This document shows positions 58,721 to 64,000 of a stretch of DNA of 64,000 bases, piece by piece. The stretch's first letter is position 1. Each line of letters starts with the position of its first letter. Made by a program: the position numbers and the translations under genes. The DNA is from Dugong dugon (Eukaryota > Chordata > Mammalia > Sirenia > Dugongidae), in assembly GCA_030035585.1 (NCBI GenBank), contig CM057482.1:57664828-57728827 (forward strand). Direction: 5' to 3'. The notes under the pieces were generated by a model. It saw only the letters and a list, made by a program, of their open reading frames with translations, ran no database searches and was not told the origin of the DNA.

Positions 58721-60851
58721 TTGATTGAGAGATAATTACTATACCATAAAATTTATCCATTTAACTTATACAATTCAGAGTTGTGTAAACATCGCCATGA
58801 TCTAAGTTTAGAACATTTTCATCTCCTGCAAAAGAAACCAGTATCCATTATCAGTTACTCCCTATTCTCTCTACCTTCCATCTTCCAGCCATAGGCAACC
58901 ACTAATCAACTTTTTATCTCTACAGATTTGCTTATTCTTGACATTTAATATAAATGGAACTGTACAAAATGTGGACTTTTGTGACTGGCGTCTTTGACTT
59001 GGCATGTTTTCAAGGTTCATTCATCTTACAGCATATGTCACTACTTCATTCTTTCTATTGCCGAATAGTATTCAATTGTATCTATATGTTATTTTGTTTA
59101 TCCTTTCACCAGTTGATGGGCATTTGGATTGTTTTCTCTTTTCAACTATTATGAGTAATGCTGCTATAAATATTTGTGTACAAGTTTTTGTGTTGACATA
59201 TGTTTTTATTTCTCTTTGATATACACCTAGTACTGAAATTGCTCAATCTTGTAGTAACTATGTTTAAATTTTTGAAAAACTGCCACACTATTTTCCAAGC
59301 AGCTGCAATATTTTTCATTCCTATCAGCAGTGAATGAGGATTCCAGTTTCTCCTGTCACTGCTAATACTTCTTATTGCCCCCCCTTTTTTTTTGAGTATA
59401 GCCATTCTAGTCAGTATAAAGTGGTATTACACAGTGGTTTTGATTTGCATTTCTCTAATGACTAGAGATGTTGAGCAACGCTTCATGTACTATTACCTGT
59501 TTGTATACCTTCTTTGAAAGTCTGTTGAAATCCTTTACCCATTTTTAAATTAGATTGTCTTTTTATTATTGAGTTATAAGAGCATTTTATAAATTCTGGA
59601 TCAAGCCCCTTGTCAGATATATGATTTGTAAATGTTTTCTCGCTTTTGTGAGTTGTCTTTTTACTTTCTAAATGGTGTTCCTTGAAGCACAAATGTTTTT
59701 AACTTTGATAATGTTCATTTTATATATTTTTCTTTTGTTGTTTGTGCTTTTGATTTTATATCTAAGACACCATTGCCTAATCCAAAGCCATGAAGAGTTT
59801 CTGTTATGTTTTCTTCTAAGAGTTTTATAGTTTTAATTCTTACTTTTAGATCTATGATACATTTTCAGTTAATTTTTGTGTATAATATAAAATATGAATT
59901 CAACATTGTTTTTAATTTGGATCTCTTGTTGTCCCAGAACCCTTTGTTGAAAAAAAAACTATTCTTTCCCCATGTATTTGCCTTAGTACCTTTGTAAAAA
60001 ATTAATTGACCATAATTGTACAGGTTTATTTCTGGACTCTCAATTCTGTTCCATTGATTTATGTGTCTCTTCTTATGCAAGTACCATACTATCTTGATGA
60101 ACGTAGCTTTGCAACAAATTTAGAAATCAGGAAGTGTAAGTCCTTCAACATTATTCTTCTTCAGAATTGTTTAGACTATTTGGTGTCTCAGACAATTCCA
60201 TATGAGCTTTAGAAACAACTTCTCAATTTTGCAAAAAAAAAAAAAAAAAAAAAAATCAAGCTGGGATTTTGAGAGATTATATTGAATCAATAAAACAATT
60301 TTTAGAGTATTGTATCTTAACAATATCAAGTGTTCCAAGCCAAGAACAGAGAATGTATTCCCCAGGTGGCGCAAATGGTCAAGTGCCCAACTACTAGCTG
60401 AAAGGTAGGCTATTCAGATCCACACAAATGAGCCTTGGAAGACAGGCCTGGTGATTGCTTCTAAAATGTCACAGCCTTGAAAGCCTAATGGAGCAGCTCC
60501 ACTCGGAACACATAGGTTGCCACGAGTCAGAATCAACTTGATTGTAACTAACAACGAAAAGATCTATAATTTCCTTCAATAATGTTTTGTAGTTTTAAGT
60601 GTAATAGTTTTATGCTTCTTTTATTTACTGTACTCCTAAATGTTTTATTCTCTTTTATGTTATTGTAAATGAAATGTTTTCTGAATTTCATTTTTGGATT
60701 GTTTATTTTTAGTGTGCAGAAATACAACTGATTTTTGTATGTTGATCTTATGTTTTGCAACCTTGCTGGACTCATTTATAAGTTCTACCAGCTTTTAGCC
60801 CATTCCTTAGGCTTTTTTTCCAGTCATGAATCCTTCTATTTATTTTATTTA
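58721..60851 (-). mobile_element. Old L1 3' half, minus strand
   Basis: The 3' UTR ('catttaacttatacaattca', 'ggcaaccactaatcaacttt') lies at 58740-58960 and ORF2 C-terminal sequence follows. 'RHINQWNRIESPEINLYNYG' is read around 60015-60074. A SINE interrupts it at 60352-60560 and an RTE at 60852. Confidence 0.86.
60352..60560 (+). mobile_element. AfroSINE-type SINE, diverged
   Basis: 'ccccaggtggcgcaaatggt' through 'aacttgattgtaactaacaac' shares the SINE head and tail, with an RTE-like AAC ending. Confidence 0.78.
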
Positions 60852-62986
60852 CTGGATCTCACCAGATGGAAAACACAGGAGTCAAATCAACTACATCTGC
60901 GGAAAGAGACGAAGGAAAAGCTCAATATTATCAACTCAAAACAAGGACAGGGGCCAACTGCAGAACAGACCATCAATTGCTCTTATGCAAGTTCAAGTTG
61001 AAGCTGAAGAAAATTAGAACAAGTCTATGAGAGCCAAAATACAACTTTAAGTATATCTTACCTGAATTTAGAAATCATCTTAAGAATAGATTTGACACAT
61101 TGAACACTAATGGCCAAAGACCAGGTGAGTTGTGGAATGACATCAAGGACATCATACAAGAAGAAAGCAAGAGGTCATTAAAAAGACAGGAAAGAAAGAA
61201 AACAACAAAATGGATGTCAGAAGGGACTGAAACTTGCTCTTTTATGTAAAGTAGCTAAAGTGAACAGAAGAAACGATGAAGTAAAAGAGCTGAACAGAAG
61301 ATTTCAAAGGGTGGCTTTGAGAAGACAAACTAAAGTATTATAATGAAATGTGCAAACACCTGGAGTTAGAAAACCAGAAGAGAAGGACGCTTTCAGCATT
61401 CCTAAGCTGAAAGAACTGAAGAAAAATTTCAAGCCTCAAGTTGCAATATTGAAGGATTCTATGGGAAAAATATTGCTTGATGCAGAAAGCATCAAAAGCA
61501 GTTGGAAGGAATACACAGAGTCACTGTACCAAAAAGAATTGGTCAATGTTCAGCCATTTCAGGAGGTAGCATATGAACAATAACTGAAGGCGCTGAAGGA
61601 AGAAGTCCAAGCTGCACTGAAGGGAATGGTGAAAAACAAGGATCCAGGAATTGATGGAATACCAATTGAGATGTTTCAAGGAACGGATGCAGCGCTGGAG
61701 GTGCTCACTTGTCTATGCCAAGGAATTTGGAAGACAGCTGCCTGCCAACTGACTGGAAGAGATCCATGTTTGTGCCCATTCCAAAGAAAGGTGATCCACC
61801 AGAATGCAGAAATTATCCAACAATGTCATTAGTATTATACTCAAGTAAAATTTTGCTGAATATCATTCAAAAGCTGTTGCAGCAATACATCGACACAGAA
61901 ATGCCAAAAATTAAAGCCAGATTCAGAAGAGGGTGTGTAACGGGATATAATTGCTGATGTCAGATGGATCTTGCTGATAGCAGAGAATAGCAGGAAGATA
62001 TTTACCTGTGTTTTATTGACTGTGCAAAGGCACTTGACTGTGTGGATCGTAACAAATTATGGATAACATTGTGAACAATGGGAATTCTAGAACACTTAAT
62101 TGTGCTAATGAGGAACCTGTACATAGACCAAGAGGCAGTCGTTCAAACAGAACAAAGGGATACTGCATTGTTTAAAGTCAGGAAAGGTGTGCATCAAGGT
62201 TGTATTCTTTCACCATACTTAAATTCAATCTGTATGCTGAGCAAATAATTTGAGAAGCTGGACTATATGAAGAAGAACGTGGCATCAGGATTGGAAGAAG
62301 ACTCAAAAACCTGTGATATGCAGATGACACAACCTTGCTTGCTGAAAGTGAAGAGGACTTGAAGCACTTACTGATGAAGATCAAAGACTATAGCCTTCAG
62401 TATGGATTTCACCTCAACATAAAGAAAACAGAAATCCTCACAACTGGACCAGTAAGCAACATCATGATAAATGGAGGAAATATTGAAGTAGTCAAGGATT
62501 TCATTTTGCTTGGATCCACATTCAACACCCATAGAAGCAGCAGTCAAGAAATCAAAGGACATGTTGCATAGGGCAAATCTGCTGCAAAAGACCTCTTTAA
62601 AGTGTTGAAAATCAAAGATGTCAGTTTGAGGACTGAGGTGCGCCTGATCCAAGCTATTGTACTTACAGTTGCCTCATATGCATTCAAAGCTTGGACAGTG
62701 GATATGGAAGACCAAAGAAGAATTGATGCTTTTGCGTTATGCTGTTGTTGAAGAATACTGCCAAAAGAATGGACAAACCTGTTTTGGAAGAAGTACTACC
62801 AGAATATTCTTTGGAAGCAAAGACGGCGAGACTTTTTCTGATATATTTTGGGCATTAAAAAAAAGATGAAGACCCTCAGCGAGATGGATTGACCCAGTGG
62901 CTGCAACAATGGGCTCAAGCATGAAAAGACTGTGAGGATGGGACAGTACCAGGCGGTTTTTGGTTCTGTTGTACAGCAACAACAGC
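60852..62986 (+). mobile_element. RTE-type LINE, 5'-truncated
   Basis: It begins within the endonuclease at 'ggatctcaccagatgg' and runs to 'tgttgtacagcaacaacag'. Pieces include 'YTESLYQKELVNVQPFQEVA' (about 61510-61570), 'KDPGIDGIPIEMFQ' and 'YGFHLNIKKTEILTTGPVSN' (about 62398-62457). YADD is kept near 62316, although a stop precedes it. It is the second RTE in the sense orientation of GABRG3. Confidence 0.92.
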
Positions 62987-63190
62987 ATCCTGGGATAAAT
63001 CTCACTTTGTCCTGGTGTATAATATTTTTTGTATGTTGATGGATTAATATTTACTCTAATTTTGTTGAGAATTTTGCGACTGTAATCGTAAGAGATATTG
63101 GTCTGTAGTTTTCTTGTGATGTTTTGGTCTGGCTTTGTATCAGGGTAGAACTAACCGCACAAAATCAGGTGGGCAGTGTTTTATCTTCTG
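62987..63190 (-). mobile_element. Old L1, continuation after the RTE
   Basis: 'ctgggataaatctcactttg' and 'gagatattggtctgtagttt' are reversed L1 reverse transcriptase sequence that continues from 60851. Confidence 0.85.
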
Positions 63191-64000
63191 TTTTTTTTTT
63201 TAACTGTACTTCAGGTGAAGGCTTACAGAACAAATAGTTTCTCATGAAACAGTAGTACACATATTGTTTTATGACGTTGGTTAACAACCCCACAACATGT
63301 CAGCCCTCTAACTTCTCAACCTTTTTCTTTTGGTGAAAATACACATAGCCAAAGATACACCATTTCAAAAATTTCTACATGCACAGTTTAGTGACATTGA
63401 CTACCCTCTTCCAATTGTGCTGCTATTCTCACTTAAGATGAAGGCATATATAACAAAATAGTTTCTCATTTAACAGTTACTACACATGTTGCCCTATGAC
63501 AATGGTTAACAATCTCACAACACATCAACAATATCCTTACTCAACCTCGGGTTCCCTATCACCAGCTTCCTTGTCCCCTTCAGCCTTTTGGCCCTAGTCA
63601 CTGGACTACTGTACCTCATTAGTCCCATTTAGTTTTATGGGGCTGTCCACTCCCAGGCTGAACGGTGAACCTTGGAGATAACTTCACCCCTTAGCTAAAA
63701 GGGTGTCTGGGGTCCATACTCTCGTGGTTTCTCCAGTCTCCTTTAGGCCAGTAAATCTGGTCTATTTTTGGTGAGTTAGAATTATGTTCTACATCCTTCT
63801 CCAGCTCTGTCCAGAACCCTCTCTTGTGATCCTGGTCAGAGCAGTCAGTGGTGGTAGCTGGACACCATCTAGCTGTACTGGACTCAGTCCAGTGGAGGCC
63901 TTGGAAGCTGTGGACCATTAGTCCTCCAGACTAATCTTTTCCTTGTAACCTGTTCTCTTCATTCTCCCTTGCTCCGGAAGGGATGAGACCAGTGGAGTAT
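63191..64000 (-). mobile_element. L1 3' UTR of three-block type, runs off the window
   Basis: It starts with a T-run (63191-63202). The same order of tail module, middle module, tail module and UTR body as at 40911-41870 follows, with 'gaccaccatctagctgtact'-type sequence near 63862. The coding part must lie beyond 64000. Confidence 0.88.

Noticed and set aside
24417..64000. GABRG3 exon 3
   Set aside because: I read the unique stretches for an acceptor followed by a frame continuing after RPDIG and found none. Exon 3 is expected beyond the window because this intron is very long in mammals. A spliced alignment would settle it.

Overview
The window is mammalian nuclear DNA, almost certainly from an afrotherian of the elephant lineage. 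The interspersed repeats point there: an RTE-type LINE with an (ACA)n tail, the SINE whose body reads 'cctatagggt..tatgagt.gga' (AfroSINE type), and an L1 with a long modular 3' UTR. I recognised these by eye and have run no database search.

The only host gene I can support is the 5' end of GABRG3 (GABA-A receptor gamma-3 subunit) on the + strand. A CpG island at about 18.48-19.43 kb holds exon 1 (start codon 19182, donor 19235). Intron 1 is 5.0 kb. Exon 2 is 24268-24416, with a clean acceptor and donor. Spliced together they give 67 codons plus one base, ending in the RPDIG segment of the extracellular domain. Everything from 24417 to the end appears to be intron 2, and I found no exon 3. 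From known mammalian synteny, the first 18 kb should lie between GABRA5 and GABRG3.

Region 1 (1-15.8 kb, upstream) is nested retrotransposons. An RTE copy runs off the left edge. An old + strand L1 (2.7-11.6 kb) was invaded by an RTE, which was itself invaded by a young 5'-truncated L1 (4129-7160) and by a short RTE 3' end. An LTR and SINEs, an older L1/HAL1-like stretch and a minus-strand RTE follow. Region 2 (15.8-24.4 kb) is mostly unique: a CpG-retaining patch with a CTCF-like site, a MIR, the promoter and exon 1, intron 1 with a G-quadruplex motif and an LTR, and exon 2.

Region 3 (24.4-36.2 kb) is an old antisense L1 broken by an RTE and SINEs, then an LTR split by an RTE, a solo LTR with a perfect 5-bp target duplication, and a 620-bp hAT-type element with a perfect 8-bp duplication. 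Region 4 (36.2-55 kb) is an antisense L1 complex: a near full-length L1 (40.9-49.0 kb) sits inside another L1 (49.0-54.1 kb plus 40.66-40.9 kb), next to a long RTE. Region 5 (55-64 kb) has unique DNA, a MER5-like fragment and further antisense L1s cut by an RTE.

The genes do not form an operon-like system. One neuronal receptor gene is embedded in mobile DNA, and all L1 and RTE reading frames are pseudogenes or truncated. I see no CRISPR, functional tRNA or rRNA gene, prokaryotic feature or credible undescribed system. The most informative points are the insertion structures with intact target duplications, the architecture of this L1 lineage (three-block 3' UTR, long inter-ORF spacer, 5' UTR tandem repeats), an RTE-derived SINE with a tRNA-Gly-like head, and the switch of L1 orientation at the GABRG3 promoter.
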